This document shows, one piece after another, positions 27,073 through 36,234 of a stretch of DNA of 64,000 bases. A program made the translations under genes and the position numbers. The notes beneath the pieces were generated by a model. The model made no database searches, was not told where the DNA came from, and worked only from the letters and a program-made list of their open reading frames with translations. Position 1 is the stretch's first letter. Each line of letters starts with the position of its first letter. The DNA is from Nostoc foliaceum FACHB-393 (lineage in GTDB: Bacteria; Cyanobacteriota; Cyanobacteriia; Cyanobacteriales; Nostocaceae), in the NCBI RefSeq assembly GCF_014698505.1, contig NZ_JACJTD010000014.1:1-64000 (forward strand), given 5' to 3'.

Positions 27073-30000
27073 TTATCTCTTTAAAAAGTTTTTGTTGCAC
27101 AAGTTAGCAGCAAGTAGTATTTCTACTTCTGCACTTTCCATAGGTGGTAAGAAAAAATACCCTTGTCCATAATCACATTGTAAAGCCTTCAGTTGGGCTA
27201 ATTGCTCTACAGTTTCTATCCCTTCTGCTGTTACAGACATATTTAAATTATGAGCTAATGTGACGATCGCTCGAACAATTTCTAAATTTTCTCCACGACT
27301 ACCTATATTGGTGACGAAAGAGCGGTCAATCTTAAGGGTTTTAATTGGTAGGCGGTGTATATAACTCAAGGATGAATAACCAGTTCCAAAATCATCCATG
27401 TGCATCTCCACATTTAGCTCTGTTAACTGGGAAAGCACGGTGGTAGCTAATTCAAAATTATCCATCAAGAAGGTTTCAGTAATCTCCAATTTCAAACTGT
27501 ATGGCTTCAGTCCGGTTTCCTGCAAAATATGTTTAACTTGTTTAAACACATCAGGTTGCGTGATTTGTTTCCCAGAAAAATTTACGCTAATCGTCAGGGG
27601 AAGTGAGGTAGGAAATTTTTGATGCCATGTGTGCATTTGGTGACAGGCTTCATAAAGCACCCATTGTCCGATATTAACAATCATTCCAGTTTCTTCCGCC
27701 AGGGGAATAAAATCTTGAGGGGAAATAAGTCCTCGTTCTGGATGATACCAACGTATTAGTGCCTCAAATCCAGTAATTTTTCCAGTTGTCAGTGAAACAA
27801 TTGGCTGGTAATCAAGGCGAAATTCTTCTTGCTTTATCAGCGCATGACGTAAAGCAGTTTCTAACTCCAAGAGCAAAGATGCACCCTCATGCATCTTTGG
27901 GTCAAAGACCTCATAACGTGCTTTACCAAGTGCTTTGGCACAATACATTGCCACATCAGCATCGCGTAGAATCTGCGCTGCTTGCTCATAGTCTGCTTTA
28001 CTTAAAGCGATGCCAATACTAACATTAGTAAACACCCGATGCTCATTTAATTGAAATGGCAAAGCTAGCACCTTTTTAATTCGCTCGGCTACCTGTATGG
28101 CGGTACTAATATCTTCAATTTCTTCAATTAAAATTGTGAACTCGTCTCCGCCAAAACGGGCAACTATGTCTCCGACTCGCAAAACTGACTTGAGCCGATG
28201 AGAAATTGCAATCAAAAGTTGATTTCCCAGTAGATGTCCAAGGCTGTCATTAACAACTTTAAAGCGGTCTAGGTCTAAGAATAGTACAGCAAATAAATAA
28301 TTTTTTGGCTGGTGTTTAGTACGTTCTATTGCCCGCTGTACTCGCTCCATAAATAATCGCTGGTTAGGTAATCCGGTTAGCCCATCATGTAGGCTATTAT
28401 GCAGTAATTGCTCTTGTGCTTGTTGACGCTTAATAATGTCTTGTTCAAGTTGTTGATTCACTCTAATAAGTTCAATAGTGCGTTCTAGAACCATCTGCTC
28501 AAGCTGATAACGATACTGAACTAATTCTTCCTCTACTAATTTACGCTTAGTGATGTCACGGACAATAACAACATACTCTCGTTGCTGGGCATTAAATGGC
28601 TGTGAAATAGTCGCTTCAACAATTCGTAAACCTTGGTTTATTTTTAAGGTTTGCTCAGTCCTAATAGACCATTGCTCCGGTTTGCCGCGATAGCATATTA
28701 AGAGTTGATTTAATTTTTTTCCAAGCAACTGCTGAACAGTTGTTTGAAATAATTCTTCAGCCGCAGCATTTGTCTGACAAATTCTACCGTTTTCATCTAA
28801 GACTAAAACAGTATCTGGAACGGTATCGAGAGTAGTGATAAATAGGTTTTTTGCTTGCTTGCGTGCCTCATCAATAGCAACAATTTGTGGTAGAGTTGTC
28901 CAGCAAGCGATCGCAACCCCGATAAAAGAAAGCGTCACTAATAAAATAGCTAGTAAAGAGTTTTGAGGATTACTAGAAACTCTGTCCAATAAATTGCGGA
29001 TAACCCAACTGCTTGTGGCAGTAATACAAATTAATGATACTAGGACGACCACCTGTAGTACCAGAAAGTCTGAGTTGTTTTTATTAGGTCTAGTGTAGTA
29101 ACGCTGTGTCCACCATTCTAGGTGTAATGGCGCAAATCTTAAGCGACGTAGCGCTACATCTCCTATCATCAAAACAATGGGTAATAATAATCCCACTAAA
29201 AAATCTCTCCAATTCCAAGCTAAACCTCCCACTATTAGAACTACCGCTTCTACAAAGAAAAAACCAAGTGACCACCAAGGCCACAACACCTGCGGTTTAC
29301 CTCGACACAGCCATAATCCTAAATGTAGCCCCATAATGGACACGAGGTAACAGGTACCTGCTACTGTGACAAGTTGAGATACATTTCCCAAATTTAGACA
29401 AAGCAAACTGAGGATAAAGGTAATTAAAATAGCAGGCCCAAGAACACCTTGACGGGAAACTAATGCAAATATGGGAGAAAGCTGTCTGTCTAAGGCAAGT
29501 TGGTATAATATCCGAGGAGAGTTGGAAACTGCCGTAGCAGAACTTAGAAGGCAAGATACAGTAATTAAAAGTGTTACTAAAAAAGAGGCATTTTCACCCC
29601 AAAAAGGCTTAGAAGCCGCTACCATATTTAAAAATGCATCATCACCTATTGTTGGATTTGGAGCCGAACACATTAATACCCAAGAAGCACCTAAAAATAC
29701 TGGAGGAATTAGCCAAGCAGCTACGGTTAAGAACCTTAAAGTTTTATACGGATGGTGGCTATCAGCAACAAAAGAAGAAGTGGTTTCACAAGCATAAATT
29801 GAATAGCTAGCCAGAAAAAACCACTTTGCCCATTCTTCAAAGCTCAGGCTATGTGTACTAGTTGGGGTAAATTCCAAACTAGCTGTTGAGAAGCCTAACC
29901 ATATTACGCCTTGAATACAAAACAAAAGCAGTAATAAAATCGCTGGGAATACAAAAAATAAATGCAGTAGCGCTAAAGCCCGGCTGCCACTGAATGCCAC

Positions 30001-30465
30001 AATAAAAGGAATCGCTGTAAATACAACTTTTAATAAAGTTTCTGGACAAGAAATACCTAATGTTTCAAAATTGACTTTAATTAAGTTTGTAAGAATAATC
30101 GCATAAAGTGCCGGTGCTGCTGCCCAGCTAAAAAAGTATCCTAAAGCTACGTAGCGACCTAAGCCAGGAAAGTTCTTTAGTAGCCTTGTAGTATAGTTTG
30201 GTGTTCCTCCAGCGACATCTGGCCAATGTCTACCTAGACTTTGTACCTGCAAGTTAAGTAAAAAGGAGATGATCGTGCCAAACAACCAAACTAAGATAGC
30301 TTTAGGCCCTAATGCTGCATGAATGATGGGGGCTGTACCAATCCATCCTACATGACCCGTTAAACCAAAGCCCCAGGTTTCGAGATAGCTCAAAGTACGT
30401 GGTAGGCGCATTACCAAGCTTTGATTTTTATCTGCCTCTGCCTGTACAGAATTGTTAGTAAGCAT
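27073..30465 (-). CDS. Amino-acid permease fused to PAS-GGDEF-EAL
   Basis: 1130-residue protein. Residues ~15-450 form an APC-type amino-acid/polyamine transporter of about twelve spans (YLETWGFGLTGHVGWIGTAP, GTIISFLLNLQ, SPRILYQLALDRQLSPIFA). Two more spans follow (~460-535), then PAS (~545-660), a coiled coil, GGDEF (RFGGDEF with an RxxD inhibitory site five residues before) and EAL (FEALIRW, DDFGTGYSSL, IKTLKIDRSF, TAEGIET). Cyclase and phosphodiesterase motifs both look intact. The arrangement suggests a transporter-like sensor setting cyclic-di-GMP level at the membrane. Substrate unknown. ATG at 30465; the convergent decarboxylase gene is 73 bases away. Confidence 0.9.
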   Translation of the reverse strand: MLTNNSVQAEADKNQSLVMRLPRTLSYLETWGFGLTGHVGWIGTAPIIHAALGPKAILVWLFGTIISFLLNLQVQSLGRHWPDVAGGTPNYTTRLLKNFPGLGRYVALGYFFSWAAAPALYAIILTNLIKVNFETLGISCPETLLKVVFTAIPFIVAFSGSRALALLHLFFVFPAILLLLLFCIQGVIWLGFSTASLEFTPTSTHSLSFEEWAKWFFLASYSIYACETTSSFVADSHHPYKTLRFLTVAAWLIPPVFLGASWVLMCSAPNPTIGDDAFLNMVAASKPFWGENASFLVTLLITVSCLLSSATAVSNSPRILYQLALDRQLSPIFALVSRQGVLGPAILITFILSLLCLNLGNVSQLVTVAGTCYLVSIMGLHLGLWLCRGKPQVLWPWWSLGFFFVEAVVLIVGGLAWNWRDFLVGLLLPIVLMIGDVALRRLRFAPLHLEWWTQRYYTRPNKNNSDFLVLQVVVLVSLICITATSSWVIRNLLDRVSSNPQNSLLAILLVTLSFIGVAIACWTTLPQIVAIDEARKQAKNLFITTLDTVPDTVLVLDENGRICQTNAAAEELFQTTVQQLLGKKLNQLLICYRGKPEQWSIRTEQTLKINQGLRIVEATISQPFNAQQREYVVIVRDITKRKLVEEELVQYRYQLEQMVLERTIELIRVNQQLEQDIIKRQQAQEQLLHNSLHDGLTGLPNQRLFMERVQRAIERTKHQPKNYLFAVLFLDLDRFKVVNDSLGHLLGNQLLIAISHRLKSVLRVGDIVARFGGDEFTILIEEIEDISTAIQVAERIKKVLALPFQLNEHRVFTNVSIGIALSKADYEQAAQILRDADVAMYCAKALGKARYEVFDPKMHEGASLLLELETALRHALIKQEEFRLDYQPIVSLTTGKITGFEALIRWYHPERGLISPQDFIPLAEETGMIVNIGQWVLYEACHQMHTWHQKFPTSLPLTISVNFSGKQITQPDVFKQVKHILQETGLKPYSLKLEITETFLMDNFELATTVLSQLTELNVEMHMDDFGTGYSSLSYIHRLPIKTLKIDRSFVTNIGSRGENLEIVRAIVTLAHNLNMSVTAEGIETVEQLAQLKALQCDYGQGYFFLPPMESAEVEILLAANLCNKNFLKR

Positions 30466-30640
30466 TGTTTCTTACCGAAATTTACTGACCTTTTCACTCA
30501 ATAGCTGAATATTGCTGCATATAGCTTCGGTATAATTGCTGAACTTATCTAAAGGATAACTTACTCTTACTCCCCTTCCAGCAACAAAAGTTTTTCCGCT
30601 TCCCTCTCCTCGTAGGAGATGGAAGCGGAGAGGTAGGGAA

Positions 30641-30664
30641 GAGGCTGTTCTTGTTAGGTCTGTA
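30641..30664 (+). repeat. Dispersed repeat block
   Basis: gaggctgttcttgttaggtc plus four bases, matching 203-225 on this strand and 36021-36041 inverted. Preceding tagggaa is also shared with the third copy. Identity suggests a short dispersed element; no ends resolved. Confidence 0.7.
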
Positions 30665-30688
30665 TTGAATGAAATCAACTGACAAAAG

Positions 30689-31573
30689 CTATAGCTTTTG
30701 CAACAACTCCTGAGTTAACTGAAAAAACGCTTTTGAACCAGCTGATTGGGGAGCATTTAAAACGGCTGGCATAAAACTGTCAACAGCTTTAGCAACATTA
30801 ACATCCACTGGTATTTGTATCTTACAAATTTTTTCAACACCAAAATCCTCGACAACCCGGTGCATCACTTGTTTATAGTATCTACCAGTGAGAAGGTTAG
30901 CACTGGACATGCTGAATACAATTCCCAACATTTTTATGTCTATTTTGGTTTCATGTCCGTGACTGTCTTTTAATTGGGCAATCCGTCTTTCTAGCAGTTG
31001 AATACCGACTACAGACAAGGGTTCTGGTTTAGCAGGAAGTATGTAGAAATCGCTGGCGGCTAAAGCACTACGAGTCAATAGATTATATCCAGGCGCACAA
31101 TCGAGAAGGATAAAATCATATTCTTGACGGACTGGTTTTAAGATGTTATTAATCAAAACTCTTTCAAAGCGATTCCAAATTGTTTCAAAGTCCTGTTCAC
31201 CTAAAGCAGTTGCTTGCTGATGGAGCATTTCTGATACAACAAATTCATCATATAAGTCAATATCCCCCGGTAATAAATCCAGTCCTGGAAGATTACAAAC
31301 CTGGGATTGAATGATATCTTGAATTGTAAGTTTTGCTTGTGGGTCTGGATTGATAACTTCGTCTATTAGATACCTAAATGTTTTACTTTGTTTACGACGC
31401 TTGGCAAAATCTAAAGGCGACATCAAACTGAGGGTGGCGCTAATTTGACTGTCTAAATCAAGAACAAGCACCCGCTTACCATGATTTTTAGCTAAACAGG
31501 TAGCTAAGTTGACGGTGAGGGTGGTTTTACCAACGCCACCTTTCATATTTGCAGTAGCAATTACATATCCCAT
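30689..31573 (-). CDS. ParA family ATPase
   Basis: 294 residues from the ATG at 31571-31573, which has a good ribosome site (agagga eight bases upstream). Deviant Walker A is ANMKGGVGKTTLTVNLA; Walker A' LVLDLDSQISATLSL; Walker B-like FILLDCAPGYNLLTRSAL. ParA proteins position chromosomes, plasmids or large complexes. No ParB gene is nearby, so this is an orphan, chromosomal type. The gene stands divergent from the deoxyhypusine-synthase-like gene. What cargo it moves cannot be seen. Confidence 0.9.
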   Translation of the reverse strand: MGYVIATANMKGGVGKTTLTVNLATCLAKNHGKRVLVLDLDSQISATLSLMSPLDFAKRRKQSKTFRYLIDEVINPDPQAKLTIQDIIQSQVCNLPGLDLLPGDIDLYDEFVVSEMLHQQATALGEQDFETIWNRFERVLINNILKPVRQEYDFILLDCAPGYNLLTRSALAASDFYILPAKPEPLSVVGIQLLERRIAQLKDSHGHETKIDIKMLGIVFSMSSANLLTGRYYKQVMHRVVEDFGVEKICKIQIPVDVNVAKAVDSFMPAVLNAPQSAGSKAFFQLTQELLQKL

Positions 31574-31831
31574 TGCTTGAGTCCTCTGTTGACGCATTTC
31601 CATCTAGGTAGCGTACACCTCTCTCAATCTATTAAATCTTCCATTAAATTTAATATTTTCGGAAACTAAAAAGGTGAGATTGCCTCAATTGTAGGCATTG
31701 AGGTAGGTGACACGATTTAATCTCAGCCTTCGTACTGTTTTTTGATGAAATAGGCTAGTAAAATTGCTGTCACTTTGCTTGAAAGCTAGATAACATTAGA
31801 TTCGGCGTGTTTACTGTTCGGGAGTGCCAAA

Positions 31832-33007
31832 ATGTCTAAACAGCTGGGTCAAAAAATCGCACCCACACCTATATCAAATGATATCAATGTGGTGGATTTG
31901 ATTGATCAATACTTCACGGCTTACAACTCAGCACGGTTGCGGGAAATCTGCCAACTTCTGAGTCGTGATGTGCTAACGGAAGGTGTCACGGTGGGAGTTA
32001 GCCTTTCCGGTGCGATGACACCAGCAGGATTTGGGGTTTCAGCGCTTGCACCCTTAATTCGCAACGGCTTTATTGACTGGATGATTAGTACTGGTGCAAA
32101 TCTTTACCACGATATGCACTACGGTTTAGGTTTTGAACTCTTTGCTGGTAATCCGTTTTTGGATGATGTGAAACTGCGCCAGGAAGGCACTATTCGCATT
32201 TATGACATTATCTTTGGTTACGATGTGCTGTTGGAAACTGATGCATTCATCCGTAAGATTCTGCAAGGAGAAGCGTTTCAGAAGCGGATGGGAACTGCTG
32301 AGTTTCACCATTTACTGGGTAAGTATGTTCGAGAAGTAGAAAAGCAACTGGGTGTGCAGCATTCCTGCTTGCTTGCTACAGCTTATGAGTATGGCGTGCC
32401 TATATATACGTCTTCTCCAGGAGATAGCTCAATTGGGATGAACGTGGCGGCTTTAGCTTTGGAAGGTTCACAGTTGGTATTAGATCCATCAATTGACGTA
32501 AATGAGACAGCTGCGATCGCATATAATGCCCGTGAATCTGGTGGTAAAAGTGCGGCTGTAATTCTCGGTGGCGGTAGTCCTAAAAACTTTTTGCTACAAA
32601 CCCAACCACAACTTCACGAAGTATTGGGACTAGAAGAACGAGGACACGATTACTTTGTGCAGTTTACCGATGCGCGTCCAGATACAGGCGGTTTGTCTGG
32701 AGCAACCCCATCGGAAGCCGTCAGCTGGGGTAAGATTGACCCGGAAGAGTTACCTAACACAATTGTTTGTTATACCGATAGCACGATCGCTCTACCACTG
32801 GTAACAGCGTATGTTTTGAACAAGTGCGAGCCTCGTCCTTTGAAGCGTGTGTACGACAGGCGAGAAGCCATTTTGGAGAAACTGCAAAAAGACTATCTAG
32901 CAGCCAAAACCCAACCATCGGATCAGGTTCCAGCAGCAGTGGCTGAAAGTGCCCAAAAGCAAACAGCGACTTATCCCTGTGGGCGGTTGATTCCGAATAC
33001 TCCGTAG
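31832..33007 (+). CDS. Deoxyhypusine-synthase-like protein, possible homospermidine synthase
   Basis: 391 residues. NAD-binding and catalytic features of the deoxyhypusine synthase family are present: [39 protein letters not shown], and [10 protein letters not shown] with the lysine that forms the enzyme-imine in eukaryotic DHS. Bacteria lack eIF5A, so the family is thought to make homospermidine or related polyamines from spermidine or putrescine. Cyanobacteria of this group contain homospermidine, which fits. The start at 31832 ([11 protein letters not shown]) is a usual ATG. A Ser/Pro-rich, low-complexity tail follows residue ~355. Confidence 0.85.
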   Translation: MSKQLGQKIAPTPISNDINVVDLIDQYFTAYNSARLREICQLLSRDVLTEGVTVGVSLSGAMTPAGFGVSALAPLIRNGFIDWMISTGANLYHDMHYGLGFELFAGNPFLDDVKLRQEGTIRIYDIIFGYDVLLETDAFIRKILQGEAFQKRMGTAEFHHLLGKYVREVEKQLGVQHSCLLATAYEYGVPIYTSSPGDSSIGMNVAALALEGSQLVLDPSIDVNETAAIAYNARESGGKSAAVILGGGSPKNFLLQTQPQLHEVLGLEERGHDYFVQFTDARPDTGGLSGATPSEAVSWGKIDPEELPNTIVCYTDSTIALPLVTAYVLNKCEPRPLKRVYDRREAILEKLQKDYLAAKTQPSDQVPAAVAESAQKQTATYPCGRLIPNTP

Positions 33008-33044
33008 GTAGCAGGGAGCAGGGGAGAACTATTGAACAAGTTTC

Positions 33045-33110
33045 TTCCTTGTCTCCCCCCTCTTCCTTGTCTCCCCCCTCTTCCTTGTCTCCCCCCTCTT
33101 CCTTGTCTTT
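33045..33110 (+). repeat. 18-bp tandem repeat
   Basis: Three full copies of ttccttgtctcccccctc and a partial fourth, in the 115-base gap between convergent genes. The pyrimidine-rich strand is plus. May act as a slow or terminating region, but no hairpin is visible. Confidence 0.85.
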
Positions 33111-33122
33111 TCCCAATGCCCC

Positions 33123-35465
33123 TTATCCCTTCCCTCCAATCAACAAATAGGTGGTAATTTTCCCTTTACCTGGAACTTCGATTTCGCTCCGCTTTTCAAA
33201 TAAAAATTCATCACACAAGCGTTTATAAGTATCTTCTGTAACCTGGATTTTACCAGCAATACCTTGGGATTCCATGCAGCTAGCGATATTTACCGTGTCT
33301 CCCCAGTGATCATGAGTAAAGTTTTTGAGGTCAATTTCTCCCGCCACTACGGAACCGCTATGGATGCCGATACGAATGTTGAAGTTTTGGTTATTCTCAG
33401 TATTAAATAGAGCGATCGCAGTTTGCATGTAGAGTGCCATTTGAGCGATCGCTTGAGCATGATCTGGGCGGCGTGTTGGCAAGCCACCAACTACCATATA
33501 AGCATCGCCAATGGTCTTGATTCTCTCTAAACCATGTTGTTTGGTGAGGCGATCAAAAGTTGAGAAAATCGAGTTGAGTAAGTTTACCACTTGAATTGCA
33601 CTTATAGAAGCTGCAATTTCAGTCAAGCCAACAATATCTGCAAATAAAACTGTGACATCAGCAAAGTCTTCGATAACGTTAGCTGGTTCTTCTTTCAGTT
33701 CCTTAGAGATTGCGGTTGGCAAAATATTTAGCAATAAACGTTCGGTTTCTTCCTGCTGATGGCGCAGCGCTTCTTCTGCTGCTAGTCGTTGGGTGACATT
33801 GCGAAAAATGCCGCGAGTCGCAACTGGATGACCTTCGACAAATTTACAGTTAATATTACCTTCTAGAAAAATTGTTTGACCGTCTTTAGTAAGGAATGCG
33901 GCTTGTACTTGTTCAAGCTTTTCTCCTGAAAGCACACGATAAAACCTTTGCCAACAATCTTGTTTAAACTCTGGATGTATAATATCGAAAACATTCATAT
34001 TAGTAATTTCGGCTTCGCTATATCCCAAAGTTTCTCGCCATGCACGATTGACATATAAAAAACGACCATAGGCATTGACGGATTGAATTAGGTCATTAGC
34101 ATTTTCAAATAGATCTCGATATCGTTCTTCACTTTCTACAAGAGCATCTTCTGCTTGTTTGCGTTTGATAAACTGAGCAATTTGACTACCAATAGAACCC
34201 ATCATTTGCAATAGGTCTTTATCTTTTGATTGTACGTCCCGGCTAAAGAAAACCATCACTCCCAAGATTTCACTATCTTCTAAGATGGGGAAGCCAAAAG
34301 CTGCGTGCAATCCAGCCTCAGCAGCTGGTTGCGATCGCCGAGTGTCTCCATCTTCTGTAATATCTTGAATCCACAAGGGTAAACGTCTAATCCAAATTCG
34401 ACCAGGTAAGCCAACACTAGGTGTATAGGTAGTTTGCCAGGTAATTGCTTTAAACTCTCGCGCTGAAATTACTCGACTTGACCACATTTCCACACACCTT
34501 AGTACCGCATTAAGGCTATGTCCCTGTACCGAAGTGCCAATATATTGACTTGGTGTCCAAAGTTCGCCTACATCCCATCCCAAGTTTTGACAAATCGACT
34601 GTAAAATTTGGGGAATTACCTGCTTTACGCTCTGGGATTCTGATAATATTCGAGTGATAGCATATTGAGCACTTGTCCGCTGTTCCCGACGCTGCCGGGC
34701 AGTAATATCCCGACCAATGTAGACAATATCTTCTAATCCTTTTATTTTTTTCGGAATTACTGAACAAGAAAAAGCAATCAACCGCTTTTCTCTAGTCTTG
34801 GTTCGACAGACTACCTCTAAATTCTGAAAATTTTTCTGAAAAAAAGAATGCTTGTGAATGGCTTGTATTAAAAATTCATCATCATCAATTATCAGTGATA
34901 TTGGTTGATTAATTAATTCTTCTTCACTAAAACCAAATAATTGTTGAGCAGCACGATTTACTTTTTTTATTTTCCCTACATTACTGGTTATAAACAAAGC
35001 ATCTGCCATTGCAGTAATTACTTGATCCATGTAGTTTTTGTATGAGATTAAAGCACTTGATAGCAGACTTTTGGTATTGGCTTGCTGTGCTAATTTTTGC
35101 TTTAAAACTAGCTTGTCAGTAACATCTTCAATTAGGACAATTAATTTATTTTCATACTGCTCGCTGATAATATATATATCTATATATAGATGGGCTTTAT
35201 TTTCTGAGCTTCTTCCAATTGCTTGTAATTCAAACAGTTCCTGCTCTCCTTTCAGAATAGCTTTTAAAATATTTTCAAGCCCGATAAACTCAGGAAAACT
35301 TAGCCGGACATCTTTTCCCTCTATTACCTCCTCAGGACGTTCTGCAAACCGTTGCACTTGCTCGGATGTATCGATGATGCAGAAATGATCATCCAGTTCC
35401 AAGCGTTCAAACTTATCTGGGAATGAAGGGTTGTTAAAAATCCGATCTAGTACTTGGTCTTTCAT
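33123..35465 (-). CDS. PAS-PAS-GAF-PAS class III adenylate/guanylate cyclase
   Basis: 780-residue soluble sensor cyclase. Two N-terminal PAS-like regions (~1-260) lead to a GAF (~270-430), a PAS (SEERYRDLFENANDLIQSVN, ~445-565) and a cyclase catalytic domain (~600-770). The catalytic block has metal aspartates in LFADIVGLT and IGDAYMVVGG and the purine-binding lysine in ERIKTIGDAY. The transition-state Arg is Cys in GDTVNIASCMES (TGC, 33276-33278, residue ~730), so turnover may be reduced. No membrane spans. Whether it makes cAMP or cGMP cannot be told. ATG at 35465; product reads as a single intact frame. Confidence 0.9.
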   Translation of the reverse strand: MKDQVLDRIFNNPSFPDKFERLELDDHFCIIDTSEQVQRFAERPEEVIEGKDVRLSFPEFIGLENILKAILKGEQELFELQAIGRSSENKAHLYIDIYIISEQYENKLIVLIEDVTDKLVLKQKLAQQANTKSLLSSALISYKNYMDQVITAMADALFITSNVGKIKKVNRAAQQLFGFSEEELINQPISLIIDDDEFLIQAIHKHSFFQKNFQNLEVVCRTKTREKRLIAFSCSVIPKKIKGLEDIVYIGRDITARQRREQRTSAQYAITRILSESQSVKQVIPQILQSICQNLGWDVGELWTPSQYIGTSVQGHSLNAVLRCVEMWSSRVISAREFKAITWQTTYTPSVGLPGRIWIRRLPLWIQDITEDGDTRRSQPAAEAGLHAAFGFPILEDSEILGVMVFFSRDVQSKDKDLLQMMGSIGSQIAQFIKRKQAEDALVESEERYRDLFENANDLIQSVNAYGRFLYVNRAWRETLGYSEAEITNMNVFDIIHPEFKQDCWQRFYRVLSGEKLEQVQAAFLTKDGQTIFLEGNINCKFVEGHPVATRGIFRNVTQRLAAEEALRHQQEETERLLLNILPTAISKELKEEPANVIEDFADVTVLFADIVGLTEIAASISAIQVVNLLNSIFSTFDRLTKQHGLERIKTIGDAYMVVGGLPTRRPDHAQAIAQMALYMQTAIALFNTENNQNFNIRIGIHSGSVVAGEIDLKNFTHDHWGDTVNIASCMESQGIAGKIQVTEDTYKRLCDEFLFEKRSEIEVPGKGKITTYLLIGGKG

Positions 35466-36234
35466 TATGGTGTGAAAACAGGCTTTACATTTATTTTGAC
35501 CAGGAGAATTTAGAGCAAAGAGGAAATTTCAAGCGATATTAACAGAAAAGCTCAATTTTTGCCAAATGACGCAATCATCACACTAAAAATTAAGAACTAA
35601 GTAATAAGAACTAACAATTACTAATTTAGTACCACTGATGATTCTTTTAGTTATTCTTTCAAATGTTTGATCAACATACAAGCCTGTTTGGGTAAAATTT
35701 GTAGAAGTTACTAATACTCAGTTTTATTACTGAAATTGATATTAATTGATTAAGTGTACTATTTTTTAAGATCAACCCAGTGTGGTTGACGGAAAACGAC
35801 CATGAGCAACCTTTTTATTTGGTTGATCAGAATTAACGAAGTAAACGTAAATAATATGTATTCTATCTTTTGGATGATTGACAATTGAATACAATTCTGG
35901 ATTTTGTCAGCAAATTATACTCTATAGCGCGGTTTATAAGCGATCGCCATTTTAACAAAACCAGTCTTGGGTAAAGTCGGAAGTTATTTAAAGTTATAGC
36001 GCTTCTGGGTTGAATCCAATAGACCTAACAAGAACAGCCCCTTCCCTAATAGCGTTGGGAAGTAAGATGTATATAAACGAAAAGTGCTATATTGTTATCC
36101 ACTTTATTAATGTATAAGATATTACAAAGAGTTGCCAATTCAAAAAGTAAACTTTTATTAGATGTAAAATTGCACTGCGATCGCCTAAAATTTAATCTTG
36201 AGAAAGTCGGATCAATAAAGTTAGTCAAAACCCA
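35466..36234. other. Intergenic region with repeats and hairpins
   Basis: 769 bases. A third copy of the dispersed repeat (agacctaacaagaacagccc, 36021-36041) lies inverted here. A short hairpin TCAACC-CAGTGT-GGTTGA is at about 35773-35790. Otherwise AT-rich; promoter of the next gene expected near 36150. Confidence 0.5.

Noticed and set aside
32754..33116. 120-codon minus-strand frame with KEEGGD repeats
   Set aside because: Antisense of the synthase C-terminus plus the 18-bp tandem repeat.
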